DNA of 64,000 nucleotides from Bacteroidales bacterium (GTDB lineage Bacteria; Bacteroidota; Bacteroidia; Bacteroidales; M50B96): NCBI GenBank assembly GCA_021740905.1, contig JAIOYV010000004.1, positions 1 to 64,000 of the forward strand, read 5' to 3'. Shown piece by piece: positions 44,543 to 54,056 of this stretch (position 1 is its first letter; each line of letters starts with the position of its first letter). The notes under the pieces were generated by a model. It saw only the letters and a program-made list of their open reading frames with translations, ran no database searches and was not told where the DNA came from. The position numbers and the translations under genes were made by a program.

Positions 44543-46012
44543 CTAACTTCCAGACAATCCATTGTTCTCTTTCTTCTTAAAAAGCTTCTTGATTGCCTGC
44601 AGTTGAGTATCTATTGATAGGATCACTGAATCGTTGGCAGCTTTGTAGGTCAGATAAATTCCCAGGGGCAATAGAATGGCCGATGAAAGCCACATGCCCT
44701 GATAGGCCGGCCATATATCTTCGCGAACGAATTTTTCGCCGGTAATGGAAATCAGGTAATAGAGAATGAAAAAGAATACAGAAACCACCACAGGCATCCC
44801 GAGCCCACCTTTTCGGATTATCGCCCCCAAGGGTGCACCAATAAAGAAAAGCACAATGCAGGCAAAAGAAAGGGTGAATTTGCGGTGCCATTCTATTTCA
44901 TGTTTTCGAATCCATTTTCGCTGACCATTAAGATCCTTTTCAGTGGATTCGATATACCCTTTGGCCGATCGGGCAAAGTTCTGGGCAAGGGTCACCAATT
45001 GCTCCTTCTTTTTAATGTCGATGCTGTGCATTAAACTATCGAACAATGTGGCATCGGCAACTTTAACATAACTGAAAGCTATGCTGTCGGCCACTTCGTT
45101 CTTGCTCTCTTTTTTAAAATAATTGGTCCGCAAAAGGTTGTTGCTGAACATGGTTTGCCTGCTGGAATATTTCTCGTTCAGTGAATCGACACTGTAATTC
45201 AATTGCTCTAAATTAAGTACCTGGTAATGCTTTTTGAACAAACCCTCATCAGTTCTATCCAAATTGTTTGCATCCATTTGGAACATGAGGTTTTGTTCCT
45301 CAAATGCATCCCTACGAAAGGGATATGTTCTTATAGATCGTCGTTTTTTTTCTTCGTCTGCCTCCAGGTAGGTGTAGCCATTGTACAAATCGAGGATGAG
45401 AAACCTTTCGTCAGCCGACATGTTCATATATCCCGAGTCGGCAATGGTAACCTGGGTATTGCCTTTGCGTGAGGTATGGTCGTACACCATGATTTCGCGC
45501 AGCAAGCCGGTTTTGTAATCTTTTTTGGCTACCTTGATGCTGTAGCCATCTATATCGTTGAAAAAAGCCCCTTCCTTTATGCTAAGTTCCGGCGACTGTT
45601 GTCGGATATCGAACAACAGGGCACTCATTTTTAAATACGTGAAGGGCATTACATAATTCGAAAAGTAAAACGCACCAATGCTGATCGCCCCTATGAAAAA
45701 GATCAGGGGGGCCATTATCCTGAACAAGGAAATGCCTGCCGATTTTAGGGCCACCAGTTCGTAGTTCTCGCCCAGGTTCCCAAAGGTCATGATTGATGAC
45801 AACAGAATAGCCAAGGGCAATGCCATTGGGATCAAGGTAATGGAAGCATGCGTCATCAACTCCCCTATAATATACCACTCAAGACCTTTGCCCACCAGCT
45901 CGTCGATCCATTTCCAAAGAAACTGCATAAGCAAGATAAACAGCGCAATGAAAAAGGTCATGACCAATGGGCCTATGTATGATTTCAGGATAAAATAATG
46001 TAGCTTTTTCAC
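44543..46012 (-). CDS. LptF/LptG-family permease (lipopolysaccharide export)
   Basis: 489 residues. Membrane helices at the N-terminus (YIGPLVMTFFIALFILLMQF and following) and C-terminus (KFTLSFACIVLFFIGAPLGA and IRKGGLGMPVVVSVFFFILY) surround a long periplasmic jellyroll. This is the YjgP/YjgQ family that, with LptB, extracts LPS from the inner membrane. It is longer than the E. coli proteins because of an extended periplasmic segment (about 260-360). F or G cannot be decided. Convergent with the permease gene, 68 bases apart. Confidence 0.9.
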   Translation of the reverse strand: MKKLHYFILKSYIGPLVMTFFIALFILLMQFLWKWIDELVGKGLEWYIIGELMTHASITLIPMALPLAILLSSIMTFGNLGENYELVALKSAGISLFRIMAPLIFFIGAISIGAFYFSNYVMPFTYLKMSALLFDIRQQSPELSIKEGAFFNDIDGYSIKVAKKDYKTGLLREIMVYDHTSRKGNTQVTIADSGYMNMSADERFLILDLYNGYTYLEADEEKKRRSIRTYPFRRDAFEEQNLMFQMDANNLDRTDEGLFKKHYQVLNLEQLNYSVDSLNEKYSSRQTMFSNNLLRTNYFKKESKNEVADSIAFSYVKVADATLFDSLMHSIDIKKKEQLVTLAQNFARSAKGYIESTEKDLNGQRKWIRKHEIEWHRKFTLSFACIVLFFIGAPLGAIIRKGGLGMPVVVSVFFFILYYLISITGEKFVREDIWPAYQGMWLSSAILLPLGIYLTYKAANDSVILSIDTQLQAIKKLFKKKENNGLSGS

Positions 46013-46023
46013 CTATTAATGCT

Positions 46024-46031
46024 CAAATTTA
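46024..46031 (-). promoter_or_regulatory. -7 box near the LptF/G start
   Basis: Minus-strand TAAATTTG, only 12 bases before the start codon, so the leader would be very short. Weak call. Confidence 0.25.
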
Positions 46032-46273
46032 CAATCTGCAAAACGATTGGGCCGCGAATATATTTTCTTTTTCTGAAAAGAACATTACGAATTGATTGTA
46101 GATGAATGATTATTGATGAATTAAAACATTTTTGCTTAAGCTCTTTTATATTCAGCAATACCACTTTTATATCAATTTAGAAAATTGGGACTATCTAATC
46201 GAATGTCACATAGCAATGGAATCTAACTCATTATGGAAAGAGCCGGCCAATCAGCATTGTTGACAAATAGATT

Positions 46274-46657
46274 TTACAGTCCCAGCGAATGTTTCAATCC
46301 GTCAACCTGAGAAGTCCAAAGTTCAATGCCTTCTTCTACTTCATCCTTTTCGACAAAATCGGTTACCATGAGGGCCACATCGCCGGTCAACTCATGCACC
46401 GAAATCCTGAATTCGAGGAAAGTGTCTTCTTTGTCCTCATCGAGCCATTTATACTTTATAAACACATTCTCTTTTTTGGCCACCAATTCGGCCTGTTCTT
46501 CCGAACCGTCCCAGATAAAAGTGTAAGTGTCTCCCTTAATATTGACATCATCGGCAAACCATTCCGACAAACCCGAGGGCGTACTTAGGCGATAGTATAA
46601 TACTTTCGGGGATGTATTTATCGTAAATTCTAATTGTACTTGTTGATAATCAGACAT
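46274..46657 (-). CDS. START-like (SRPBCC) domain protein
   Basis: 127 residues. The pattern VQLEFTINTSPKVLYYRLSTPSGLSEWFADDV followed by beta strands and a C-terminal helix fits the START/AHSA1-like superfamily, here as the Bacteroidota START-like version. These bind small hydrophobic ligands or partner proteins; no ligand is known. Monocistronic by position. Confidence 0.8.
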   Translation of the reverse strand: MSDYQQVQLEFTINTSPKVLYYRLSTPSGLSEWFADDVNIKGDTYTFIWDGSEEQAELVAKKENVFIKYKWLDEDKEDTFLEFRISVHELTGDVALMVTDFVEKDEVEEGIELWTSQVDGLKHSLGL

Positions 46658-46882
46658 ATTTGTAATTGTATTTATTCAATTAATACGTACCCGGCAATTT
46701 AGATATTTTTTTTCAATAATAAAATAGTTCTTTTCATCTCAAAAGTAAAATCCAACCATCCTTTGCTTTCTCCCGTCAGAACAATCGGCTTCACTTTGTG
46801 TTATTTATATTACTCAAAGACGAGATCGAAACTATTCATCCTAATTGAAATTTGAGAAAAAATAAACACAATTACGAAAACA

Positions 46883-48121
46883 ATGAGAAAATTAATACTC
46901 CTTATCACAGTGCTAATACCAATAGTAGCCTCGGCACAATGGAACATTATCTATACCCCCAGCGACCAGCTTAATGCTCTGGCAGTAATCGACAAAGACA
47001 CGATTATGGTCGCCACTTACAATGGAGGGCGCATCCATCGCACAACCGATGGGGGACAAACTTGGTGGCCTTACCAGACCATTTTTTCGAGTTCCTGGTT
47101 TCTGGATATCGATTTCCCCACAAAAATGGTTGGCTATGCTTGCGGAGGAACCGCCTTTGGAATGCACACTAATGTAATAGCCAAAACCACTGACGGGGGC
47201 CAAACATGGGATTCACTCACTTCCAACGATTATATCGGTTATAGTTTTTCGAAAATTCATTTTCTAAATGCCGACACAGGATTTGTTAGAGGTGAGTTTA
47301 GCGGCTTGTTAAAAACCACCGATGGGGGGATTTCATTTATCCAAATATCCCTTCCTAATTCGGTTTTCGCATCAGAAATTTATTTCCAGTCCTCATCGAA
47401 TGGCTTTGTCGGTACCTATCATGCCCCTTCAACCAACACCATGGTATATACTATTATCAGGACCGACGACCTGGGTGATTCGTGGACAGAAGTGTACACC
47501 GATACCATGAACGGGACAAATGGGATAAATAACCGGGCAATTAGCGAATTGTTTTTTGCTGACAGCCTTACGGGTTTTGCTGTTGGGGGCAATGGACTAT
47601 TTTTAAGAACCACCGATGGGGGGCTTACCTGGGCAAAATCTGCAATCTCCCCTTACACAGGTCTTTCTGGATTATATTTTACTTCGCCCGATGTTGGCTA
47701 TATAAACAACGCCGGGGGCATAAGCCAAAGTGCCGATGGTGGTAACACGTGGCAGGCACAAAATATTTCTCCCCCTTCAATAATTTGGCAGATTGGTTTT
47801 GCTACGGATAGTATTGCTTACGCTGTTGGCGATTACGGGATATACAAAACCACCAACGCCGGGCAAACCTTGGGGCTTGCTGATATAGATGGTACTTCCA
47901 ATATTTTCATTTTCCCGAACCCCGCGACAGAAATGCTTTCAGTAAATGGCAATACCAGTGCAATAGATAAAGTTTCGATTTTTAATCTCACGGGGAAGTT
48001 GATGAAGGAAGTTCATTCTCAATTTCAGGATATTAAAGTTTCTGATCTCGCGAATGGGATTTACCTGGTTTCGGTGTTAACCGGAAAGGAGACTAAGGTG
48101 CGAAAGTTTGTGAAGGAATAA
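46883..48121 (+). CDS. Secreted beta-propeller protein with T9SS type A sorting domain
   Basis: 412 residues. Signal peptide (LILLITVLIPIVASAQ), then BNR/YCF48-like blades with recurring TTDGGQTW or TTDGGLTW (for example near residues 54, 103, 149 and 248), and a C-terminal sorting domain starting IFPNPATEMLSVNG and ending LTGKETKVRKFVKE. The last domain routes the protein through the type IX secretion system and fixes it to the cell surface or medium. Ligand or activity unknown. Confidence 0.9.
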   Translation: MRKLILLITVLIPIVASAQWNIIYTPSDQLNALAVIDKDTIMVATYNGGRIHRTTDGGQTWWPYQTIFSSSWFLDIDFPTKMVGYACGGTAFGMHTNVIAKTTDGGQTWDSLTSNDYIGYSFSKIHFLNADTGFVRGEFSGLLKTTDGGISFIQISLPNSVFASEIYFQSSSNGFVGTYHAPSTNTMVYTIIRTDDLGDSWTEVYTDTMNGTNGINNRAISELFFADSLTGFAVGGNGLFLRTTDGGLTWAKSAISPYTGLSGLYFTSPDVGYINNAGGISQSADGGNTWQAQNISPPSIIWQIGFATDSIAYAVGDYGIYKTTNAGQTLGLADIDGTSNIFIFPNPATEMLSVNGNTSAIDKVSIFNLTGKLMKEVHSQFQDIKVSDLANGIYLVSVLTGKETKVRKFVKE

Positions 48122-48177
48122 TTTGAATTTTTCTTATCTTTACAAAAAGAAAAGGAATACATTTTTAAAGCCAAAGG

Positions 48178-48621
48178 ATGAGGATAACTATTACTCTATT
48201 GATAGGTTTTCTAATCGCAAATATCCCATTAATTGGACAAATAATTGACAGTGACATAAATCATTGCATTCCTGAAACAGATACACCTCAGGGAAAGCAA
48301 GTTTATAGGATAACTGAAAATATGCCAGAGTACCCCGGGGGTGAAATAGAATTAAGGAAATTTATTACCAAAAACATTGTTTATTCTAAGAATGATTCGT
48401 ACATCCAAAGCAAAGCATTTTTTACTTTCGTAATAGATACCACAGGGAAAGTAGTTAACGGATGTATACTTAGACCATTATTTAAAGACAAGCTAACTTC
48501 TGTTGAACAAAGTGTTTTAAGTGTAATCGAATCCCTGCCAGATTGGAAACCAGGTGAGCAGAGCGGTGAAAAAGTTCCCGTAAGATTTATTGCACCTATT
48601 AACATCCAATGGGGGGATTAG
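48178..48621 (+). CDS. Secreted TonB C-terminal-like protein
   Basis: 147 residues. Signal peptide (TITLLIGFLIANIPLIGQ), then MPEYPGGEIELRKFITKN and FFTFVIDTTGKVVNGC, the motifs of TonB C-terminal domains common in Bacteroidota. It lacks the N-terminal membrane anchor and Pro-rich linker of TonB, so it cannot transduce energy itself and may be a periplasmic partner or remodelled domain. It follows the T9SS cargo gene after 56 bases. Confidence 0.72.
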   Translation: MRITITLLIGFLIANIPLIGQIIDSDINHCIPETDTPQGKQVYRITENMPEYPGGEIELRKFITKNIVYSKNDSYIQSKAFFTFVIDTTGKVVNGCILRPLFKDKLTSVEQSVLSVIESLPDWKPGEQSGEKVPVRFIAPINIQWGD

Positions 48622-48740
48622 ATTAAAATGAAAGTGATGTATTATTCAATGTAGGAATTATTCTTGGCAGTCGAAAACATAATTGCATAAGTCGATATAG
48701 GTACATAAAGGATTAGAACAAAACTTTACAACTGACCAAA

Positions 48741-49511
48741 ATGCTCCAAAAGGGATTTTTAAAACCAGAACTTTCAATTGAAATACTTGGCCGAAAGCAA
48801 TTCTGGACAGGCGTTTTCATAAGTATTGGATGCTCTTTTGTATTGAGCTATCTTATTAATTACACGAGGGAAACCTATCGCTTTATTACTTTTTTTTATG
48901 ATCCAATCATTTTATCATACAAAGAATTCCGGCTTTATGACTTGTTTTTTGCATCCCTTGCAACGAGCCTTGGATTTGGGTTCACCATAATTTATTGGCT
49001 AATTGGCCCAAATCGCAAAATCAAAAAAAGGTATTTTAAACGGTTTACCGTGTCCACCTCATGGATGATAATATTTGTTGTTTTGATGATTACTAATCGC
49101 TTTAGTTCTGTATTATACATCATTCTTTTTGGTCTTCCCGGATTCGACAACCATCTGGATTTTTTACAAGATTTTAGCTTGCTTTTTATACTGATTCCGA
49201 TTTATGTATTTTTCAGCCACTGGAATTCCATAAGGCTTTTGTTTCGGACAGGGAACTGGATGCTTATCTCGATAGCTTTGTATTGCCTGACAACTTTTTA
49301 TTTGTTCCAAACCACAAGTGTTGATAAAGAAAAACTCAATAAGGTATACTATGCGCAGCAAAAAGAACGCTATGATTTTATCGACAAGGAATTTGAAAAT
49401 GCCAGGAAATCTGGAATATTCTTTTCCGATTCTCTAAAACAAATCTTACAAAAACAGTATGCTGAAAGAACAACAAATTTTGTGTATAAATTAAGGTCGG
49501 CGTTTAAATAG
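48741..49511 (+). CDS. Hypothetical membrane protein
   Basis: 256 residues, unrecognised. About six hydrophobic helices (for example FWTGVFISIGCSFVLSYLI, LFFASLATSLGFGFTIIYW and WMLISIALYCLTTFYLF), then a charged cytoplasmic-looking tail of about 60 residues. A LytTR-type transcription factor often has a similar membrane part, but no DNA-binding domain is present here. Possibly co-transcribed with the small gene at 49566. Confidence 0.6.
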   Translation: MLQKGFLKPELSIEILGRKQFWTGVFISIGCSFVLSYLINYTRETYRFITFFYDPIILSYKEFRLYDLFFASLATSLGFGFTIIYWLIGPNRKIKKRYFKRFTVSTSWMIIFVVLMITNRFSSVLYIILFGLPGFDNHLDFLQDFSLLFILIPIYVFFSHWNSIRLLFRTGNWMLISIALYCLTTFYLFQTTSVDKEKLNKVYYAQQKERYDFIDKEFENARKSGIFFSDSLKQILQKQYAERTTNFVYKLRSAFK

Positions 49512-49565
49512 GACAAAATTGTAACTCTTGACACACTTATCCTCGAAAAAATTGTGGTTCATAAT

Positions 49566-49961
49566 ATGAATCACCATGGATCAATTTGGTATGGAAGGAG
49601 GGGAGACTTGGATAGAAATTGGTCTTACGCCCTGCCAGAAGAAATATATCAGCAAATTCTACAACATGATACTCAAAGTAATGAAACAAGAGCTTTATTT
49701 GAAATTCTTCATCACCAAATTTCCTTGTTTACTGCTGAAAAAATTCCTTGGGATCACTATGAGGATTTTACAAACAACGAGAGAATAAAATGGAATTATA
49801 GAAGAACATTAATGTATTGTACCGAAACAATTCAGAGCCGTTTAATCCAAGTTGTCGAAAAACTTAAATCCGACCAGAACTATAAGCAATACCATGACTT
49901 GCTTCCCAATATTGAATTCGATGATTCAAGGAGACAGATGTGGTATGAATTGGAATTATAG
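49566..49961 (+). CDS. Hypothetical protein
   Basis: 131 residues from ATG 49566; an in-frame GTG at 49554 would add four. Polar, helical, with no signal peptide and no recognised domain. NERIKWNYRRTLMYCTETIQSRL suggests a helical bundle. It follows the membrane-protein gene by 54 bases on the same strand. Confidence 0.5.
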   Translation: MNHHGSIWYGRRGDLDRNWSYALPEEIYQQILQHDTQSNETRALFEILHHQISLFTAEKIPWDHYEDFTNNERIKWNYRRTLMYCTETIQSRLIQVVEKLKSDQNYKQYHDLLPNIEFDDSRRQMWYELEL

Positions 49962-50349
49962 TTTGGTAGTGTAAGTGCAGCTCAAAGTCACCCCATAAGC
50001 AAGTCCTAAGAAAGCACACTCCCACCCCCTTTGTTTTTTGCATGGTTGCCGTGGTGTCTTGTTGTTTATCTCTTAATATTGACTCAAGTTTCGCAGTTGC
50101 TATTGGAATTGGGGTTGTCTGCTTAAGAGTAAGATTCAAGCCTAATTATTCTCTCTGTGTAACTTTGTGTTTTCTCTGCGAAACTCCGTGATACAACTAA
50201 ACAATTATTTCACAGAGCTTCACAAAGGTGTCACAGAGTTTCACAGAGAATTTCATATTGAGAAAATGGATTATTGAATCAATCAGTTCTCCTGCATATA
50301 TGAGTCCCGTCCGAAAATGTTCCTGATGGTTTGGAATGTCAATTTTGAT
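49962..50349. repeat. Gene-free spacer with TTTCACAGAG words
   Basis: 50145-50255 is made of CTCTGTG/ACTTTGTG words and their complements (CACAGAGTTTCACAGAG), which can fold back on each other. No gene seen. Confidence 0.5.
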
Positions 50350-51024
50350 TTATAAATCTACCGAAAAAGTATATTCCTCGTTTGAATGGTAAGATACCCT
50401 TAGATTGTTTGAGCTTGGATAATCATAGCTGTTTTCATCGAAATATACCATAATGCTGTATGATCGATACGAAAAACCTGTACCTGCCGGGACATCGTTA
50501 AAAAACACCGTGCCATCGGAATTGGTACTTCTGATAAAATATGCCTTATCCAACGAACTTTGAAAAGGATCATTATAGCTATAGTATTCAGGGATCAAGG
50601 CTACATTGATATTTTCTATGGGTAAGTAATAGTGATCCACAATCGTAACAGTTAGGTCACCTACATTCAAGAAAGGTTCGTCGGTAAATGATTTAGTATC
50701 GCCTGCAATAATTTGGAAAGGTCTGCCAAAATAATAGTCCATCCCGTTTTTTTCAACCATTCCAGCATATTGATAATACCCTTGCAGGAGTTTCCCAAAA
50801 TCATATTCTCCTGATGCATTGGTCTCCCCTATTGCTAAAACACCCGAGGTCCCACTAGGATAGAGGCTTACCTTGATACCTTCGATCCCTTTTTGGTCGA
50901 GGCCGACTATTTTTACATTAAAATAGCCACTTTGATCGATTAAAACGGTCATGTTTTCACTGTCTTTGTCACATGACACTAGCAGGATTGATGCTACCAT
51001 AAAAAGATAGATTGACTTTCTCAT
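50350..51024 (-). CDS. Hypothetical lipoprotein with two Ig/regulatory-like beta domains
   Basis: 224 residues. Lipobox in YLFMVASILLVSC. Two segments (about 36-105 and 120-215) each have the pattern of carboxypeptidase-regulatory/CNA-B-like beta domains: IEGIKVSLYPSG with GETNASGEYDFGKL, and IENINVALIPE with STNSDGTVFFNDVPAG. Likely surface or periplasmic structural protein; no activity predicted. Confidence 0.68.
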   Translation of the reverse strand: MRKSIYLFMVASILLVSCDKDSENMTVLIDQSGYFNVKIVGLDQKGIEGIKVSLYPSGTSGVLAIGETNASGEYDFGKLLQGYYQYAGMVEKNGMDYYFGRPFQIIAGDTKSFTDEPFLNVGDLTVTIVDHYYLPIENINVALIPEYYSYNDPFQSSLDKAYFIRSTNSDGTVFFNDVPAGTGFSYRSYSIMVYFDENSYDYPSSNNLRVSYHSNEEYTFSVDL

Positions 51025-51201
51025 TGTCTTTTTGGTTTAGATTAATTGCTAATTTTTGTACTCTGCAAAGTTACTTCAAACTTGGTTGTTTTTTTTTATA
51101 AGCCAAAGATACAATTTTTACCCGGAAGTTATAGTAGTATTTAATAAGTTGGGCAAGCCTGAAAACATAGCTAAAAAGCCAATAGAAACTGCTATTGGAA
51201 A

Positions 51202-51234
51202 ACTCACCGGATGACTTTAAATCACCCGGTGAGT
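51202..51234 (-). terminator. Hairpin downstream of the superoxide dismutase gene
   Basis: ACTCACCGG pairs with CCGGTGAGT; inner bases extend the stem with one mismatch. It lies 72 bases past the stop on the minus strand and is followed there by a short T run. Confidence 0.5.
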
Positions 51235-51262
51235 AAATTTCTTATCATTTTTTATCGGAAAC

Positions 51263-51303
51263 GCGAAACCCTCCAACGCTGAAGCTTCGGCGGGCAGGCC
51301 CGC
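51263..51303 (-). repeat. Dispersed repeat, second copy (inverted)
   Basis: Reverse complement matches 41983-42024 (GGGCCTGCCCGCCGAAGCTT, then CAGCGTTGGAGGGTTTCG), directly after the superoxide dismutase stop codon. Confidence 0.65.
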
Positions 51304-51305
51304 AA

Positions 51306-52037
51306 CTATTTCGTATCCAACAACAAACTCAACCTTCTGTCCACATTTTTCCAGTTGATTATACTGAAGAAATTCTGAATGTATTCGGCACGTTTATTTT
51401 GGTACTTTAGGTAATAGGCATGTTCCCATACATCACAAACTAGCAATGGCACCGAAATCCACTGCGATTGGTCGGAGTGCTTTTCGGCCTGAAGGATGAC
51501 CAGTTTGTCAGCCACTGGTTGGTAAGCCAAAATGCCCCAGCCCGATCCTTCTACGCTTGAAGTGGCCGCGCTGAAATAGGCCTGAAACGATTCGAAACTT
51601 CCAAATGATTTCTCGATGTATTTGGTCAATCTTTGCGAAGGGCCGGTTTTGTCGGGACCCATATTGTTCCAGTACATAGTATGTAGAAAATGCCCGGCCC
51701 CATGAAATGCCAGCTCGCGTTCCCAGTTCTTTATCAAGCTAAAGTTGGAGCGTTGAATGGCTTCGGCTACCATATCGGTGGCGTTATTTATGCCCTTCAC
51801 ATAGCCGGCATGGTGTTTTGTGTAATGAATCTCAACAGTCTGTTTGTCGATCACCGGTTCCAAGGCATCCAAACCATAAGGTAATTTAGGGAGCTCATAT
51901 TTTCCCTCGCTGTCGGTGAATTTGTCAATCTCGTTTAGTATCATCACCGGGGTCTCTGATGCACTTAGTTTTCCGGCTCCGGCTACTGCGCCCACACCTA
52001 GTAATGCTCCTGTTTTTAAAAAAGTTCTTTTATCCAT
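51306..52037 (-). CDS. Exported Fe/Mn superoxide dismutase
   Basis: 243 residues from ATG 52037; the frame is open further upstream, but this ATG begins a Tat-like signal (DKRTFLKTGALLGVGAVAGAG). Dismutates superoxide to peroxide and oxygen. Metal ligands are visible: His in TKHHAGYV, His in GAGHFLHTMYW, and Asp and His in CDVWEHAYYL. The signal (Lys-Arg in place of twin Arg) suggests folded export to the periplasm, unusual for this mostly cytoplasmic family. Divergent from the CPBP protease gene. Confidence 0.88.
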   Translation of the reverse strand: MDKRTFLKTGALLGVGAVAGAGKLSASETPVMILNEIDKFTDSEGKYELPKLPYGLDALEPVIDKQTVEIHYTKHHAGYVKGINNATDMVAEAIQRSNFSLIKNWERELAFHGAGHFLHTMYWNNMGPDKTGPSQRLTKYIEKSFGSFESFQAYFSAATSSVEGSGWGILAYQPVADKLVILQAEKHSDQSQWISVPLLVCDVWEHAYYLKYQNKRAEYIQNFFSIINWKNVDRRLSLLLDTK

Positions 52038-52126
52038 AATAAATTCTTTTGGGTGAAACAATTCTTTTCTTTTGATACCTAACAAATAAGATAGGGAGGG
52101 GTTCATTTTTTTATTTTTATCTGGAG

Positions 52127-52190
52127 AAATGGAGTGTTGGAGTGATGGAGGGCAAATAGCGAATCAATGCTCCATCGCTCCAACATCATG
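52127..52190. repeat. GGAGT-word inverted repeat between divergent genes
   Basis: GTGTTGGAGTGATGGAG (about 52132-52148) pairs with CTCCATCGCTCCAACAT (about 52170-52186) at 15 of 17 positions. Same word family as 9311-9440, but here upstream of genes on both sides. Confidence 0.6.
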
Positions 52191-52264
52191 GTTTGTCCAA
52201 AAGACCACAGATTTATCATTCCCGTGGGATTTGTCGTAAACACGACACAATTGTCAAGAAACTA

Positions 52265-52272
52265 TATCTTTG
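52265..52272 (+). promoter_or_regulatory. -7 box of the CPBP protease gene
   Basis: TATCTTTG, 24 bases before ATG 52296. It would start transcription after the earlier in-frame start at 52167, so it decides for 52296. Confidence 0.45.
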
Positions 52273-52295
52273 CTGCAAAAATAGAAACAGAAATA

Positions 52296-53198
52296 ATGTT
52301 CAAAAATTTATCCCCGTTTTCCCAGTTGGTTATTGCTGGCTTAGTTGTGGTGGCCACTGCCCTTGTTGTAATGATTGTCGGAGCTGTTATTGCAATCCCT
52401 GTTTTTGGTTTTAACTATTTTGCCAACCCTGCACAGCTTGCCCTTGCTGTTTCTGAAAACGTTGCGGTGGCCAAATACTTCCAGATACTTAATTCTTTGG
52501 GCATGTTTGTGATCCCTCCTTTTATTATAGCAAAAATGTTTGATGGAAACGCCGGTAATTATTTAGCAATAAACAAAACACCCCGATTGACAACGGTAAT
52601 CCTTACTGGGCTTGCCATGGTAGCAGCGCTTCCGATTATTGGCTATACAGCCGAGATAAATGCAAAAATTTCGTTGCCGGGCGGCCTTCATGCAATCGAG
52701 GAATGGATGCGAAATATGGAGGAAGCGGCATTAGACATGACCGTGAAGCTTTTACGTATGGATACTTTTTCTGATTTTCTGATCAATATGCTGATGATTG
52801 CCTTAATTCCAGCTTTAGGAGAAGAATTGCTGTTCAGGGGAGTGATTCAACGGATTCTTGGCGAATGGGCCCGGAACCATTTGATCGCAATTCTTATTAC
52901 TGCATTTTTGTTTAGTGCCTTTCACATGCAATTTATGAGTTTCCTGCCCCGCTTTTTGCTTGGCATCTATCTTGGCTATTTACTCGTTTGGACAAAAAAT
53001 ATATGGTTGCCTATCATTGCACATTTTGTAAACAATGCCGGGGCTGTGATCTATTATTATGTGTCGGATGTTGATATTTCTGAAGATATGGCAAATCCTG
53101 CTTCCGATGATTTTCCGTTTTATGTGGTACTGATATCGGTAGTGGTATTTTTTGTTATTGCCCGATTAATTGCTCGAAAAGAGCGAGAGTTGGTTTGA
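52296..53198 (+). CDS. CPBP-family intramembrane metalloprotease
   Basis: 300 residues, about eight membrane helices. Catalytic motifs of the CPBP (CAAX protease/bacteriocin-processing) family: EELLFRGVIQR, FLFSAFHMQF and IIAHFVNNAG. The start is set at ATG 52296 because a -7 box lies just upstream, and the 43 residues before it lack membrane character. Natural substrate unknown. The last 33 bases overlap the convergent gene at 53166. Confidence 0.88.
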   Translation: MFKNLSPFSQLVIAGLVVVATALVVMIVGAVIAIPVFGFNYFANPAQLALAVSENVAVAKYFQILNSLGMFVIPPFIIAKMFDGNAGNYLAINKTPRLTTVILTGLAMVAALPIIGYTAEINAKISLPGGLHAIEEWMRNMEEAALDMTVKLLRMDTFSDFLINMLMIALIPALGEELLFRGVIQRILGEWARNHLIAILITAFLFSAFHMQFMSFLPRFLLGIYLGYLLVWTKNIWLPIIAHFVNNAGAVIYYYVSDVDISEDMANPASDDFPFYVVLISVVVFFVIARLIARKERELV

Positions 53199-53999
53199 TT
53201 CTTTTTGAGCTATTTCTGCCTCTTCCATTTCTTTTTCCGGAGCCTTGCTTTTCCCGGCATTTGCAAACCGGTAGGCTCTTTCGTCGGCCACCGATAGTTT
53301 AGTTGCCCTTTCTTTTTCGTGGGGCCGGTATACATATTTTAAACCATATTCGATCGCCTGGATTCGTTTTTCATCATCAGACAATTCACCATAGCGGGCT
53401 TCAACCTCGTTCCAAACCAGTAGTATGATTTCATCGGCCTGGTCGCGCATGGAGGCAAGTTTCGACAGGGTTTGATTGGTGATCTTTTGCAAATCTTTCT
53501 GCAGGTGAAAGGCATCTGCAAATTTCTCGAAGTGGACCCGGACAACAGCACCTGTGGGATTGGTTATCATTTTGCCACCCGATTTTTGCCGTTCCATATC
53601 GCCATCGATCACCCGTTGCCCCCATTCCAATAATTCATTGTCGGTAGTTAGGTTTGGAAGCCCCCTCGATTCTGTCGATAAACCATAATACTTTCTGGTA
53701 TTTTCTGGTAATTCGCCCCGTTGGATCATGAAACTCATTACCTGCAAAAAGTGGCTGATATATAGACGTGCTTTTCGGCTCAGTTCGTTGAACGTTTTGC
53801 TGCGTTCAGTTTGGTTTTTAAAGGCCTGTTTGTGCCTTTGCATGGCTTGCTCGAATAGGGGGTGAAAAGACTTTAGCCGTTGTAATGCCTGATGCGAGAA
53901 AGCCAATTGAAAAGGAGGGGTCTTCATACTTTTATGAATTGCATCCTTCATGGCCTTGATACGCGCTGCATCGGTATTTGGCAATCGTCTGTACGGCAT
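53166..53999 (-). CDS. Conserved-looking hypothetical protein
   Basis: 277 residues, no recognised domain. Soluble, helical and basic, without signal peptide. Segments such as SRKARLYISHFLQVMSFMIQ and VRVHFEKFADAFHLQKDLQ suggest a helical bundle; a charged tail ends NQLSLFSSN. Its 3' end overlaps the CPBP gene tail-to-tail by 33 bases. A -7 box is at 54049-54056. Confidence 0.65.
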   Translation of the reverse strand: MPYRRLPNTDAARIKAMKDAIHKSMKTPPFQLAFSHQALQRLKSFHPLFEQAMQRHKQAFKNQTERSKTFNELSRKARLYISHFLQVMSFMIQRGELPENTRKYYGLSTESRGLPNLTTDNELLEWGQRVIDGDMERQKSGGKMITNPTGAVVRVHFEKFADAFHLQKDLQKITNQTLSKLASMRDQADEIILLVWNEVEARYGELSDDEKRIQAIEYGLKYVYRPHEKERATKLSVADERAYRFANAGKSKAPEKEMEEAEIAQKESNQLSLFSSN

Positions 54000-54048
54000 T
54001 CTATATCCTTTCTTTTAATATCGTGTTAGTATGCTGTTAACTAAAACA

Positions 54049-54056
54049 CAAAATTA
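54049..54056 (-). promoter_or_regulatory. -7 box of the hypothetical gene at 53166
   Basis: Minus-strand TAATTTTG, 50 bases before the start codon. No -33 TTG. Confidence 0.3.

Noticed and set aside
46024-46031. Strong promoter for the LptF/G gene
   Set aside because: The box is too close to the start codon and has no -33 partner; kept only as a weak call.
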